From: Roseomonas sp. E05
Lineage (GTDB): Bacteria > Pseudomonadota > Alphaproteobacteria > Acetobacterales > Acetobacteraceae
Length of the DNA stretch: 44,930 bases
Direction of reading: 5' to 3'
NCBI RefSeq assembly: GCF_030063475.1
Contig: NZ_JASIRT010000040.1
Location: 1-44,930 of the forward strand
In this document: positions 1-9,285 of the stretch, in pieces
Layout of the letters: the number at the start of each line of letters is the position of its first letter
Numbering within the stretch: the stretch's first letter is position 1
Program-made: the position numbers and the translations under genes
Notes under the pieces: generated by a model
What the model saw: the letters and a program-made list of their open reading frames with translations, nothing else
Databases searched by the model: none
Told to the model about the DNA's origin: nothing

Positions 1-80
1 ACGCCAGGCGCCTCCACTCGGCGCTTGGCTACCGGTCACCCGAAGAGTTCGAACACCAACTGGTCCGGCAGGTGGCTTAG
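1..80 (+). pseudogene. IS3-family transposase (OrfB), C-terminal end only
   Basis: Reading from base 3 the frame gives ARRLHSALGYRSPEEFE and then stops at 78-80. The H-S-A-L-G-Y-x-S-P-x-E-F string is the typical C-terminus of IS3-family OrfB (DDE integrase) transposases. The gene runs off the left edge, so whether it is intact outside the window cannot be judged. Downstream, about 94-118 (tggtccagcctcaggggttc and following) may be the right terminal inverted repeat of the element, but its partner lies outside. Nothing else is seen up to 293. Confidence 0.75.
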
Positions 81-293
81 TTCTGACCCATCGTGGTCCA
101 GCCTCAGGGGTTCACTCCATTCCCGGGTCAGGTCTCAGCGAAAATCAACAGTGCGACGCGGCAGAGGAGGCGTGGCGCCGCAGTTCCCGCTGTCAGGACG
201 CAAGCATGCAAAGGGGCCGGGGTGCAGACGGCGGTGACATCATTCCCGCGGGAGGTGTTCGCATCCACACCTGTGCGTAGCCACCGGATGCCG

Positions 294-1454
294 TCAGGGT
301 CCTGCCGCCCGCACCTGGTCCGCGTTGGCCTTTAGCCAATCCTGGATCGGCTTCCACGGCCCGAGCTTGTGCTGCTCGGGCGAGAACGGCCCGACGAAGG
401 GCGCGTATCCCGCGTCGACCGGCTTCTTCGAACGGTCCGGGTAGTCGGCCTCCAGATTTGCGCGATGCGGCCGCGGCTGCGCGTTCACGAAGGCCATGAC
501 GTCGTAGGCGTCCTCGGCCGAGATCTGCGGCTGCTCCCAGGTGGTGCCGAGGGGCATGTTGGCGTGCACGAAGCGCGCCGCCGTCATGGTGCGCCCCATG
601 CCGGCGCCGTCGTTGTAGCTGTCCGGTCCCCAGAGCGGCGGGAACTGGTAGCGCCTGCCCTGTTCCGCGGCGTCGGCCGCTTCAAGCCGCTGGCCCTGCC
701 CGTCGGCGCCATGGCAGACCGCACAGGTCTCGGCGAAGACTTTCCGGCCGCGCTCCGGGTCGGCGGCGCGGTCCAGCAGCGGCAGGGCAGGCGCGCCGCG
801 CCCCTGCAAGGACTTACCGACCTGCTGCGGTCCGCTGATGTAGCGGATGTAGGTGATGATCGCCTTCATCTCCGGCCCGTCCGCCGGCAGCGCATGGCCG
901 TTCATGCTGCGCTCCATGCAGCCGTTGACGCGCTCCTCCAGGGTGCGGACCTCGTTCTCGCGGCCGATATACTGCGGGAAGACGCCCCAGACCCCGGCCA
1001 GCGGCAGGCCGTACTGCTGCGTGCCCGCCTGCAGGTGGCAGGACTGGCAGGTGAGCCCGTTCCCGGCGAAGCGCATCGCGGGGTCCGGCGCATCCGGCCC
1101 GATGAGGGACGAGGTCTTCGCGATCAGATCGCGGCCGCGGCGCACCGTCTGGGCGAAGATGTCGTCGGCGGGCAACGTGTCCGGATCGGGGACCGCCCAG
1201 GCGGACGCCGCGGGCGGGGTGACCGGCGCGAGGGGCCGGGCTGCCGTCTGGGCGCGCGGCTGGGCCTGGGTGCGCGGCGCAGCCGGGGTTGCCGCCGGGG
1301 AGGGCGCCGGGGAGGGTGCCGGGGAGGGCGCCCCCTGGCGCAGGGCGCTCGGCACCTCGATGTGCCGCCCGGGCGTCGGCGGGCGAACGGCAAGCACGGC
1401 CGCGCCAGCGACGATGGCGCCGACGGAGATCGTGATGAGGGAAGGCGTGCGCAT
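294..1454 (-). CDS. tsdA: TsdA-like dihaem cytochrome c (thiosulfate dehydrogenase)
   Basis: Probable periplasmic dihaem cytochrome oxidising two thiosulfate to tetrathionate. The 386-residue product has an N-terminal hydrophobic segment (about 6-23), a Pro/Ala-rich linker (40-85, coded by short tandem repeats), and two haem c sites: CQSCH at 136-140 and CAVCH at 244-248. Cys179, in RVNGCMERSMNG about 40 residues after the first haem His, sits where TsdA proteins carry their unusual Cys axial ligand. Met286 and Met300 are candidates for the distal ligand of haem 2. Known for the family: TsdA uses His/Cys ligation at the catalytic haem. It is the last gene of the minus-strand operon with Prx, ArsR and TauE, 51 bases after the exporter, with a GAGGA ribosome site. 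No separate TsdB partner is seen. A general dihaem electron carrier is the alternative. Confidence 0.8.
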   Translation of the reverse strand: MRTPSLITISVGAIVAGAAVLAVRPPTPGRHIEVPSALRQGAPSPAPSPAPSPAATPAAPRTQAQPRAQTAARPLAPVTPPAASAWAVPDPDTLPADDIFAQTVRRGRDLIAKTSSLIGPDAPDPAMRFAGNGLTCQSCHLQAGTQQYGLPLAGVWGVFPQYIGRENEVRTLEERVNGCMERSMNGHALPADGPEMKAIITYIRYISGPQQVGKSLQGRGAPALPLLDRAADPERGRKVFAETCAVCHGADGQGQRLEAADAAEQGRRYQFPPLWGPDSYNDGAGMGRTMTAARFVHANMPLGTTWEQPQISAEDAYDVMAFVNAQPRPHRANLEADYPDRSKKPVDAGYAPFVGPFSPEQHKLGPWKPIQDWLKANADQVRAAGP

Positions 1455-1505
1455 CGGGTGTTTCCTCGGCTTCTGAGTCCGTGCGGGCGGATGCCCGATT
1501 GCGCC

Positions 1506-2300
1506 TCAGGGGGCGAACCCGAAGGCGGAGGCGTTGCGGTAGAGCATGTAGGCGGCGACGACGAAGACCAGTGCGGCGAAGATCCGGTTCAACGCGGCCT
1601 TGCGGGAGCCGAGACGGCAGGCCAGCTGCATGCCGAGATAGCCGCCCGCGAGGCCCCCGGCGATGTACTCCGCCGCGACGACCCAATCGACCAGCCCGGA
1701 GAAGGCGTAGCTGACCGCCGTGGTCAGGCCGAAGGCGCCAACCGCGAGCAGGGAGGAGCCGACGGCGGAGAGCATCGGCATGCCCGTCGAGAACAGCAGC
1801 CCCGGCACGATCAGGAAGCCGCCGCCGATGCCGAAGAAGCCGGAGAGCAGGCCGACGCCGAGCGCGCTGGCCACGACAAGCGCCGCCCGGCGCCCCGCGC
1901 CCTGGCCTTCCTGCGCGCCGGATGAGGCAGGCCTCCCGTGCCCCCGGCGGAGCATCAGCACGCCGACGGCGACCATCAGCACGGCAAACAGAAAAAGCAG
2001 GCGCTGGCCATCGAAGCTCTTGCCGAACCAGGCGCCGACCGCGGCCCCCGCCACGCCGACGGCGGCGAACAGGACGGCGTCGCGCCAGCGGACATTGCCG
2101 GCGCGCGCGTGGCCCGCGAAATTGATGAAGGCGTTGGCCGACACCGCGAGCGCGCCGGTGCCGATGGCCATGTGGGGCTGCAACCCGACGACATAGAGCA
2201 GCAGCGGCGTCGCCATGATGGAGCCGCCGCCGCCGATCAGGCCGAGGGTGAAGCCCACCAGGCTGCCGGAGAGCACGGCCAGGACGGATTGCAGCAGCAT
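1506..2300 (-). CDS. TauE/SafE-family sulfite exporter
   Basis: Integral membrane protein of 264 residues with about eight hydrophobic segments arranged as two repeats. Each repeat carries a glycine-rich turn: LGLIGGGGSIMATPLLLY near residue 20 and SGFFGIGGGFLIVPGLL in the second half, both hallmarks of the TauE/SafE (DUF81) family. Members export sulfite, sulfoacetate or related organic anions. Placed between the ArsR regulator and TsdA, opposite a persulfide dioxygenase that makes sulfite, sulfite export is the likely role (inference). The frame stays open further upstream, but the Met at 2300 starts the first conserved transmembrane helix and has GGAG just before it; the upstream 340 bases read as low-complexity Arg/Pro and overlap the ArsR gene. 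Confidence 0.88.
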   Translation of the reverse strand: MLLQSVLAVLSGSLVGFTLGLIGGGGSIMATPLLLYVVGLQPHMAIGTGALAVSANAFINFAGHARAGNVRWRDAVLFAAVGVAGAAVGAWFGKSFDGQRLLFLFAVLMVAVGVLMLRRGHGRPASSGAQEGQGAGRRAALVVASALGVGLLSGFFGIGGGFLIVPGLLFSTGMPMLSAVGSSLLAVGAFGLTTAVSYAFSGLVDWVVAAEYIAGGLAGGYLGMQLACRLGSRKAALNRIFAALVFVVAAYMLYRNASAFGFAP

Positions 2301-2427
2301 GGTCAGGCTCCAGTGGCCGCCCGAGGCGCGGCTGGCTCTATGAGGATGCGCGGCCGCTTCCCCGCACCCGCCGCGGCGCCAGGCGAGGGCGCGGCCAGCG
2401 GCCCAGGGAAGCGGGTGGGCCGGGCGC

Positions 2428-2802
2428 TCATCGCGCCACCCGGACCACGGCGAAGCTGGCCGCCGCCACGGGGTGACGGGGCGGCCGCGGCGCCGGGGGC
2501 ACAGGCGCCGGGGCGGCGCCGCCCAGACCGTGCAGGAGGCTCGCCAGCAGGTGCCGCGGCCGCCCCGGCGCGACCTGGTAGAACACCGCGCGGGATTCCC
2601 GGCGCGCGACAAGCAGCCCGGCATCCCGCAATTCGCCAAGATGCTGCGAGAGGTTGGGCTGCTTGAGCTCCAGCTCCTCCTCGAGCTGCCCGACCGAGCG
2701 CTCCCCGCCGAGCAGGTGGAGGGCGATGCGCAGACGGGCCGGGTTGGCGAGCACCCGCAGCAGGGCGGCGGCCTCGGCGATGCCGGTGGTGTCGGGGATC
2801 AT
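2428..2802 (-). CDS. ArsR-family transcriptional regulator (no cysteines)
   Basis: Winged-helix repressor of 124 residues. The family core is clear: LANPARLRIALHLL, the recognition region KQPNLSQHLGELRDAGLL, and the wing RRESRAVFYQV. ArsR-type regulators of sulfur genes (BigR, SqrR, SoxR-like) usually sense persulfide through a cysteine pair. I find no cysteine in this protein, so it either uses another ligand or has lost sensing. The C-terminal tail is Pro/Ala-rich. Its start codon overlaps the peroxiredoxin stop (ATGA at 2799-2802), so it is translationally coupled to it, and it lies upstream of the exporter and TsdA in one operon. It probably controls the divergent promoters at 3468-3709. 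Confidence 0.88.
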   Translation of the reverse strand: MIPDTTGIAEAAALLRVLANPARLRIALHLLGGERSVGQLEEELELKQPNLSQHLGELRDAGLLVARRESRAVFYQVAPGRPRHLLASLLHGLGGAAPAPVPPAPRPPRHPVAAASFAVVRVAR

Positions 2803-3467
2803 CGGCCGCGCCCCCTCGCCTTCTTCGGCAGCGGCCCTGTCCGGAAGTACCAGTCGCCCCCCTGCTCCTGGGGGCCGAAGGCTGCCTCGGGGGTCAGCTC
2901 GGTCGGCAGGATGACGTCGTCGCCCGGCTGCCAGCCCTCGGGCGTCGAGACGTCATGCGCGTCCGTGGTCTGCAGCGCCGCCACCAGGCGCAGAAGCTCC
3001 GCCACGTTCCGCCCCGTGGTCATCGGATACCAGCTGATGGCGCGGATGGTGCCGGCGGGGTCGATCACGAAGGCGGCGCGCACCATCGCGGCGTCGGGCG
3101 CCTGCGGGGCGATCATGCCGTAGGCACGGGCGATCGCCATCGAGGGGTCCTCGACGATCGGGAACGGCACCTTGACGCCGAACTGCGCGTGGATGCTGCG
3201 GATCCAGGCGAAATGGGAGAACAGGCTGTCGACGGACAGGGCCAGCAGCGCGCAGCCCAGCGCCTCGAAGCGGTCGGCGGCGCGGGAGAAGGCGATGAAT
3301 TCGCTGGTGCAGACCGGCGTGAAGTCGGCCGGATGGGAGAACAGCAGCAGCCAGCCGCCGCGATAATCGGCCAGGCTGCGATCGCCCATGGTGGTGCGCG
3401 CATGGAAGTCCGGCGCAGGGTCGTGGAGCAGCGGCGGTCCGGCATGCTGTGGAATTGACTCGCTCAT
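2799..3467 (-). CDS. Peroxiredoxin, 1-Cys (Prx6) type
   Basis: Thiol peroxidase of 222 residues in the AhpC/TSA family. The active site FTPVCTSEF places the peroxidatic Cys at residue 53, and a long C-terminal domain (APDAAMVRAAFVIDPAGTIR, then W-Y-P and the WQPGDDVI motif) is typical of 1-Cys Prx6-like enzymes. It would reduce hydrogen or organic peroxides, and possibly persulfides, in the cytoplasm. I chose the Met at 3467, preceded by AAGGA at a good distance; an upstream Met at 3527 adds an Arg-rich extension unlike the family. It is the first gene of the minus-strand operon, under the promoter at 3613-3640, and overlaps the ArsR gene by four bases. Confidence 0.9.
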   Translation of the reverse strand: MSESIPQHAGPPLLHDPAPDFHARTTMGDRSLADYRGGWLLLFSHPADFTPVCTSEFIAFSRAADRFEALGCALLALSVDSLFSHFAWIRSIHAQFGVKVPFPIVEDPSMAIARAYGMIAPQAPDAAMVRAAFVIDPAGTIRAISWYPMTTGRNVAELLRLVAALQTTDAHDVSTPEGWQPGDDVILPTELTPEAAFGPQEQGGDWYFRTGPLPKKARGRGR

Positions 3468-3612
3468 GTCCTGTCCTTGGCCTGGAGGAAGGCGGGAGCG
3501 ACCGGCAGCCCGCCGCACCCCAGACACAACCTTTCCCCGCGCACCTCAAGCCCGGCGGCCCCGCCCCCGGCGGCAGCGTGCCGGGGCGTCGCACCGTCAG
3601 GGGCGCCACCAG

Positions 3613-3640
3613 ATAATAAGTCAGTTAAGCTATATAACAA
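3613..3640 (-). promoter_or_regulatory. Promoter and candidate ArsR operator of the sulfur locus
   Basis: An AT-rich island in the 242-base divergent intergenic region. On the minus strand TTGTTA (3635-3640) and TATTAT (3613-3618) are separated by 16 bases, a fair sigma-70 promoter for the peroxiredoxin operon. An inverted repeat GTTA-N7-TAAC (3624-3638) lies in the spacer and the -35 box, a sensible position for repression by the ArsR product. No equally good plus-strand promoter for the SQR operon was found, although TATAAC at 3633-3638 overlaps the same element. Confidence 0.45.
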
Positions 3641-3709
3641 GTATTGAACTCCTAACTATTGCCTCCAGGTAAGCGCCCGGCATTGCCCGCAACGGACCAG
3701 GAGGACGGC

Positions 3710-5010
<1,301 letters not shown>

Positions 5011-5014
<4 letters not shown>

Positions 5015-5937
5015 GGGACGCGCCCGCAAGCCCAGCCACCGGCCAGGCGGCCGCGGCTCCCGGCAGGCCGGAGGTGACCGCCTTCTTCGACAGCCGCACC
5101 TTCAGCCTGCAATATGTCGTGGCCGACCCGCGGACCGGCGCCTGCGCCGTCGTGGACCCCGTGCTGGACTTCGACGAGAAGTCCGGCGCCACCGCGACGC
5201 GCTCGGCGGACGCCATCCTCGCCTTCATCCAGGAGCGCGGCCTCAGCCTGGAGTGGATCCTCGACACCCACCCGCACGCCGACCACTTCTCGGCGGCGGG
5301 CTACCTCAAGGACGTGACGGGGGTGCCGACGGCGATCGGCGAGCACGTCGTCAAGGTCCAGCGGCTCTGGAAGGCGCTCTACAACCTCCCCGACAGCTTC
5401 CAGGCCGACGGCTCCCAGTGGGACCGCCTGTTCGCGGACGGCGACCGGTTCCGGATCGGCGCGCTGGACGCCGCGGTGATGTTCTCGCCGGGGCACACCA
5501 TGGCCTCGGTCACCTACCTCGTCGGCGACGCCGCCTTCGTCCACGACACCCTCTTCATGCCGGACAGCGGCAGCGCGCGGGCCGACTTCCCCGGCGGCGA
5601 CGCCCACACCCTGTGGCGCAGCATCCAACGCATCCTTTCGCTCCCCGAGGCAACGCGGCTCTTCACCGGGCACGACTACCAGCCGGGCGGGCGCCCAGTC
5701 GCATGGGAGAGCACCGTCGCCCGGCAGAAGGCGGAGAACGCCCATGCCCGCGGCCAGGACGAGGCGGCCTTCGTGAAGCTCCGCACGGAGCGGGACCGGA
5801 CACTGCCGATGCCCAGGCTGATCCTCCAGTCGCTCCAGGTGAACATCGCGGGCGGCAGACTCCCGGGACCCGAGGACAACGGGCGCCGCTACCTCAAGAT
5901 CCCGCTGGACGCCCTGGGCGATGCGCCCTGGGACTGA
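5011..5937 (+). CDS. Persulfide dioxygenase (ETHE1-like), copy 1
   Basis: Non-haem iron metallo-beta-lactamase-fold enzyme that oxidises glutathione persulfide to sulfite. The 308-residue product has THPHADH (86-92), FSPGHT (His162), VHDTLFMPD with Asp179, and FTGHDYQPG (His221), the complete metal-binding set. The MPDxGxARADFPGGDA string is typical of ETHE1/PDO proteins and not of glyoxalase II. Its ATG overlaps the SQR stop, so the persulfide maker and user are translationally coupled. A paralogue lies at 17985-18890. The N-terminal 20 residues are Ala/Pro-rich and not conserved. No rhodanese domain is fused. Confidence 0.9.
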
Positions 5938-5968
5938 CCGCGACATCAACGACGACACAGAGAAAGCC

Positions 5969-7414
5969 ATGGCCTCCGGAAGCGTCACCCTCCTCCAGCT
6001 CAACGACGTCCACGGCTATCTGGAACCGCATCCCGAGCTGGTCTGGCAGGGCGACGCGGCCACCTTCCCGCGCCTCGGCGGCTATGCCCGCATCGCCACG
6101 CTCCTGCGCCGCCTCCGCGAGGAGCGCCCAGGGGCGGTCGTCGCGCTGGACAACGGCGACACTTTCCACGGAACCTATCCCGTGGTCCTGAGCAAGGGGC
6201 AGGCCCTCGTCCCCATCCTGAACGCCCTCGGGCTGGACGGCATGACCGCGCACTGGGACTTCGCCTACGGGCCACAACGGCTCAAGGCCCTGGCTGGGCA
6301 ACTCTCCTATCCGCTCCTCGCCATCAACTGCTTCGACGAGGCGACGGGGGAGTTGGCGTTCCAGCCGACGCGGATGGTCGAGCGCGGCGGGCTGCGGGTC
6401 GGCATCGTCGGCATCGCGGCGACCATCGTCGACAAGACCATGCCGCCGCACTTCAGCACGGGCGTCCGGCTGACGCTGGGCCAGGACGAGCTGCCCGGCC
6501 ACATCGCCCGCCTGCGCCAGCAGGAAGGGGCGGACCTCGTCGTTGTCCTGTCCCATCTCGGCTTCCCGCAGGACATGAAGCTGGCGGCCGCCGTGCCCGG
6601 CATCGATGCGCTGCTGAGCGGGCACACCCACAATCGCATGGAGCGCCCGGCCTGGGTGAACGGCACACCCGTCATCCAGTCCGGCTGCCACGGCGCCTTC
6701 GCCGGGCGGCTCGACCTCCAGGTCGTGGACGGGAAGGTCACCGAGGTGGAGCACCGGCTCGTCGCCCTCGACGACACGCTTCCCGAGGACCCCGCGGTGA
6801 AGGCGCTGGTGGACGCGGCCCTGGCCCCGCACCGCGCCTTGCTGGACGAGGTGGTTGGCCACACCGAGGAGGCCCTGCACCGCGCCACGATGTTCCGCAC
6901 GCCAATGGACGACCTGCTGCTGGACGCCATTGCCGAGGCAGCGGGAACGGACCTCGCCTTCTCGAACGGCTGGCGCTACGGCGCCGCCGTGCCGCCCGGC
7001 CCCATCACGGTCGGCGACCTCTGGAACATCATCCCGCCCAACCCACCGGTTTCCGTGGTCGAACTCACCGGTGCGGAACTCCTCGCGATCCTGGAAGAGA
7101 ACCTCGAGCGCACCTTCGCCGCCGATCCCTACGCGCAGATGGGCGGCTACGTGAAGCGCTGCCGCGGCCTGCTGCTCCACGCGAAGCTGGAGAACCCGGC
7201 CGGGCAGCGGGTGGAGCGGCTCTTCGTGGGCGGTGAGCCGGTCGATCCCGGGCGGACCTACACCGCCGCCTTCGTCACCGCACAGGGCGTCCCGGGGAAG
7301 TACGGCCGCGGGCGGCGGAACCTCGGCATCCACGCCGTCGAGGCACTGCGCCGCCACCTCGGCGCCCGCGCCTCCATCGCGCCGGGCGGCAGGCAAAGCG
7401 TCATTCCGGTCTGA
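5969..7414 (+). CDS. SoxB-like / 5'-nucleotidase-family metallophosphoesterase
   Basis: Product of 481 residues in the 5'-nucleotidase superfamily. The two-metal phosphoesterase motifs are present: LNDVHG (11-16), DNGDTFHG (61-68), TAHWDFAYG (93-101), LSHLGFPQD and SGHTHN (217-222). The residues HWDF-YG resemble SoxB (GHWEFTYG) more than classical nucleotidases (GNHEFDYG), and the locus is sulfur-oxidising, so sulfate release from a thiol-bound intermediate is possible (inference). SoxB is normally Tat-exported; no signal peptide is visible here, so a cytoplasmic enzyme is likely. I chose ATG 5969, after a weak AGAGAAAG; an in-frame ATG at 5921 lies inside the dioxygenase gene. It is the third gene of the SQR operon. 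Confidence 0.78.
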   Translation: MASGSVTLLQLNDVHGYLEPHPELVWQGDAATFPRLGGYARIATLLRRLREERPGAVVALDNGDTFHGTYPVVLSKGQALVPILNALGLDGMTAHWDFAYGPQRLKALAGQLSYPLLAINCFDEATGELAFQPTRMVERGGLRVGIVGIAATIVDKTMPPHFSTGVRLTLGQDELPGHIARLRQQEGADLVVVLSHLGFPQDMKLAAAVPGIDALLSGHTHNRMERPAWVNGTPVIQSGCHGAFAGRLDLQVVDGKVTEVEHRLVALDDTLPEDPAVKALVDAALAPHRALLDEVVGHTEEALHRATMFRTPMDDLLLDAIAEAAGTDLAFSNGWRYGAAVPPGPITVGDLWNIIPPNPPVSVVELTGAELLAILEENLERTFAADPYAQMGGYVKRCRGLLLHAKLENPAGQRVERLFVGGEPVDPGRTYTAAFVTAQGVPGKYGRGRRNLGIHAVEALRRHLGARASIAPGGRQSVIPV

Positions 7415-7447
7415 CGGCGCCCGGCGCACGGCATCAGGAGAAACACG

Positions 7448-8233
7448 ATGAACAGCACACAGACCCGCCGCCACGTCCTGGCCGGGATCGGGTTCGCCGC
7501 CGCCGCGGCGGCTGCCCCGTCCTTCGGCGCGCGAGCCGAGGCGCCGTCCGCGCGCTGGCTCCCGGACGGGGCCGGGGCGCTGCGGGAATTGACGGAGCGC
7601 CTCGCCTCACTTCCGCGGCGACGCGACTTCCGCTCAGTGCCCATGATCCTCGACGATCCCTCGCAATGGGACCACGAGGCGCTGCAGGCGGTGATCGCCT
7701 ACCGAGGCGGACCGAAGCAGGCCTGGGACAACACCGATCTCGGCGGCGCCTGGCTGAACCTGATGCGCAACGCGCTGAACGCGCAGGTCTGGTCCTTCCG
7801 GCACCCGGACTTCCTCGCCGTCTCGGTCACCCACGGCAGCGCGGACCTCGCCCTGCTGGACCAGGCGATGTGGGACAAGTACCAGCTCGCCAAGCTGGCG
7901 GGCGGCGGGTTCCAGTCGAACACGCTCATCGCCGAGCCGCAGGGGCCCGCGCCGGACCTCCGCGACCACCAGAACCCGCAGGGCGCATATTCGAGCCGCT
8001 TCACCTCGATCCCCGCACTGCAGCGCCGGGGCGTGGTGTTCATGGCCTGCCACAACGCGCTCTGGGAAACCGCCTCCAAGCTGGCCACCATGGGGACGAA
8101 CCCCGACACGGCCGACGTGCCGGCCTTGGCCGCGGAACTCACCAATCACCTGGTGCCAGGAGTCATCCTGACGCCGGGTGCCGTCGGCACGCTGCCGGAA
8201 CTGCAGCAGGCGGGGTTCCACTACGCCAAGTAG
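7448..8233 (+). CDS. Tat-exported DsrE/F-like sulfur-carrier protein
   Basis: 261-residue protein with a twin-arginine type leader (TQTRRHVLAGIGFAAAAAAA, cleavage near GARAEA at about 31). The mature part ends in GVVFMACHNALWETA, then NHLVPGVILTPGAVGTLPEL and QAGFHYAK. This layout, a single Cys (201) followed by a P-G-V-x-x-x-P-x-A-V segment and a final Q-x-G-Y/F-x-Y-x-K, matches DsrE/DsrF-like (YchN) proteins that hold sulfur on a conserved Cys. Export to the periplasm and the sulfur operon point to sulfur trafficking next to TsdA (inference). AGGAG lies just before the ATG. It is the last gene of the plus-strand operon and converges on the TlpA gene 17 bases away. Confidence 0.65.
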   Translation: MNSTQTRRHVLAGIGFAAAAAAAPSFGARAEAPSARWLPDGAGALRELTERLASLPRRRDFRSVPMILDDPSQWDHEALQAVIAYRGGPKQAWDNTDLGGAWLNLMRNALNAQVWSFRHPDFLAVSVTHGSADLALLDQAMWDKYQLAKLAGGGFQSNTLIAEPQGPAPDLRDHQNPQGAYSSRFTSIPALQRRGVVFMACHNALWETASKLATMGTNPDTADVPALAAELTNHLVPGVILTPGAVGTLPELQQAGFHYAK

Positions 8234-8250
8234 GAGCTGGGACGGCCGCT

Positions 8251-9060
8251 TCAGGGCTCCTGCAGGATCGAGGCGGTGTAGCCGGCGAGGAGTTCCCGCG
8301 AGACCTCGCCCAGGTGCAGGTGACGCATGCGGCCGTCGCCGCCGAAGAACAGCGTGACCGGGATGCCGCGCACCTCGAAGTGACGGGAGACCTCGGAGGT
8401 GGAGTCCAGCACCACGTGCCGCAGGTCCAGCTTGGCGCTCGCGAGATATTCGCTGATCCTGTCGCGGGCCTCCCCCTGGTTGACGAAGAGGAAGTCCACG
8501 CCCGGCGTCGCGCGCGCGGTCTCCGCCAGCAGCGGCATCTCGCGGCGGCAGGGCGGGCACCAGGTGGCCCAGAGGTTCAGGACGCGTGGCCTCCCGTTGG
8601 TGGCGGAGAGCACGATGGGAGGCCCGCCGAGTTGCTCCAGGGTGAGCGCTGGCAGGGGGCGCGCATCCCCGGCGCTGGCATTGGCGAGTTGCAGCGTCAC
8701 CGTCCAGACAAGAAGCCCGATGGCGGCCGGCAGCACCGCCCAGCCCCTGTCGCTGACGCCCGGCAGCCGCCGCAGGGTGAGCGCGACGACGACAGGGATG
8801 GCCCAGAGGAAGGAGAACCCGCCCTGCCAGGCGGCGAAGGCGCGCAAGGGTTCCTGCGCGAAGCTGCCGAGATGCTCGATGACATGCCCGAGCCGCGCGG
8901 CGGCAACCCCGCCCAATGCGGAGGCGCCGGCCCAGGCGGCGATATGCTCGCCTTTGCGCCTCGCGATGACCGAGGCCACCAGCAGGAAGGCGCCGATCCC
9001 TAGGAGGGCGGCAAACCGGTCTGCCGCCATGACGAGGGGCCCAAGGGAAACGATCCCCAT
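8251..9060 (-). CDS. TlpA/ResA-like membrane thioredoxin with Lgt-like N-terminus
   Basis: 269 residues. The C-terminal half (about 140-265) is a thioredoxin domain with LWATWCPPCRREMP, redox pair Cys168/Cys171, and the cis-Pro region VRGIPVTLFF, as in periplasmic TlpA/ResA reductases. The N-terminal half holds several hydrophobic helices. Residues 50-85 (GVAAARLGHVIEHLG and then PLRAFAAWQGGFSF) resemble part of prolipoprotein diacylglyceryl transferase (G-R-L-x-Y-V, W-Q-G-G-x-S) without its catalytic residues. It probably keeps periplasmic cysteines reduced, alongside the ScsB/ScsC genes divergent from it. GGAG and GAGGG precede the ATG at 9060; Met11 is an alternative start. Confidence 0.85.
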   Translation of the reverse strand: MGIVSLGPLVMAADRFAALLGIGAFLLVASVIARRKGEHIAAWAGASALGGVAAARLGHVIEHLGSFAQEPLRAFAAWQGGFSFLWAIPVVVALTLRRLPGVSDRGWAVLPAAIGLLVWTVTLQLANASAGDARPLPALTLEQLGGPPIVLSATNGRPRVLNLWATWCPPCRREMPLLAETARATPGVDFLFVNQGEARDRISEYLASAKLDLRHVVLDSTSEVSRHFEVRGIPVTLFFGGDGRMRHLHLGEVSRELLAGYTASILQEP

Positions 9061-9227
9061 CCCTCAGCTCCCCTGCATCCGGTGCCGGATGGCTGCGGCT
9101 TTCCCATCCGCGCGCAGGAATGCCCTGGCGCAAGCGTCACGCAGAAACTGCCGCAAGCCTTGATCCTCCGATGCCATCCGCGCGCCACGTCCGCCATGGC
9201 CCGCCGCCCGGCAAGTGGGGGGCCGAC

Positions 9228-9244
9228 CTTAAGGTGGCCTTAAG
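9228..9244 (+). promoter_or_regulatory. PmrA/QseB-like response-regulator box
   Basis: Two identical hexamers CTTAAG at 9228-9233 and 9239-9244 are separated by five bases. The 6-5-6 direct-repeat layout is that of PmrA/QseB-type OmpR-family boxes (CTTAAT-N5-CTTAAT). It lies 42 bases before the GTG start of the response regulator, in the 225-base gap between the divergent TlpA and regulator genes, so autoregulation of the operon is likely. Confidence 0.6.
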
Positions 9245-9285
9245 CCAAGCCCCCCATCCACCCCCCAACGAGAGAGGACCCGACC

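Noticed and set aside
1290-1340. Tandem 12-base repeats (about three copies)
   Set aside because: They only code the Ala/Pro/Ser linker of the cytochrome; not a separate element.
369-1925. 518-codon plus-strand frame over the cytochrome and exporter genes
   Set aside because: Arg/Gly/Ala-rich shadow of two well-supported minus-strand genes; no domain or ribosome site.
8232-8261. AGGAGC/GCTCCT hairpin between two convergent genes
   Set aside because: Six-bp stem with an 18-base loop and no T-run; too weak to call a terminator.
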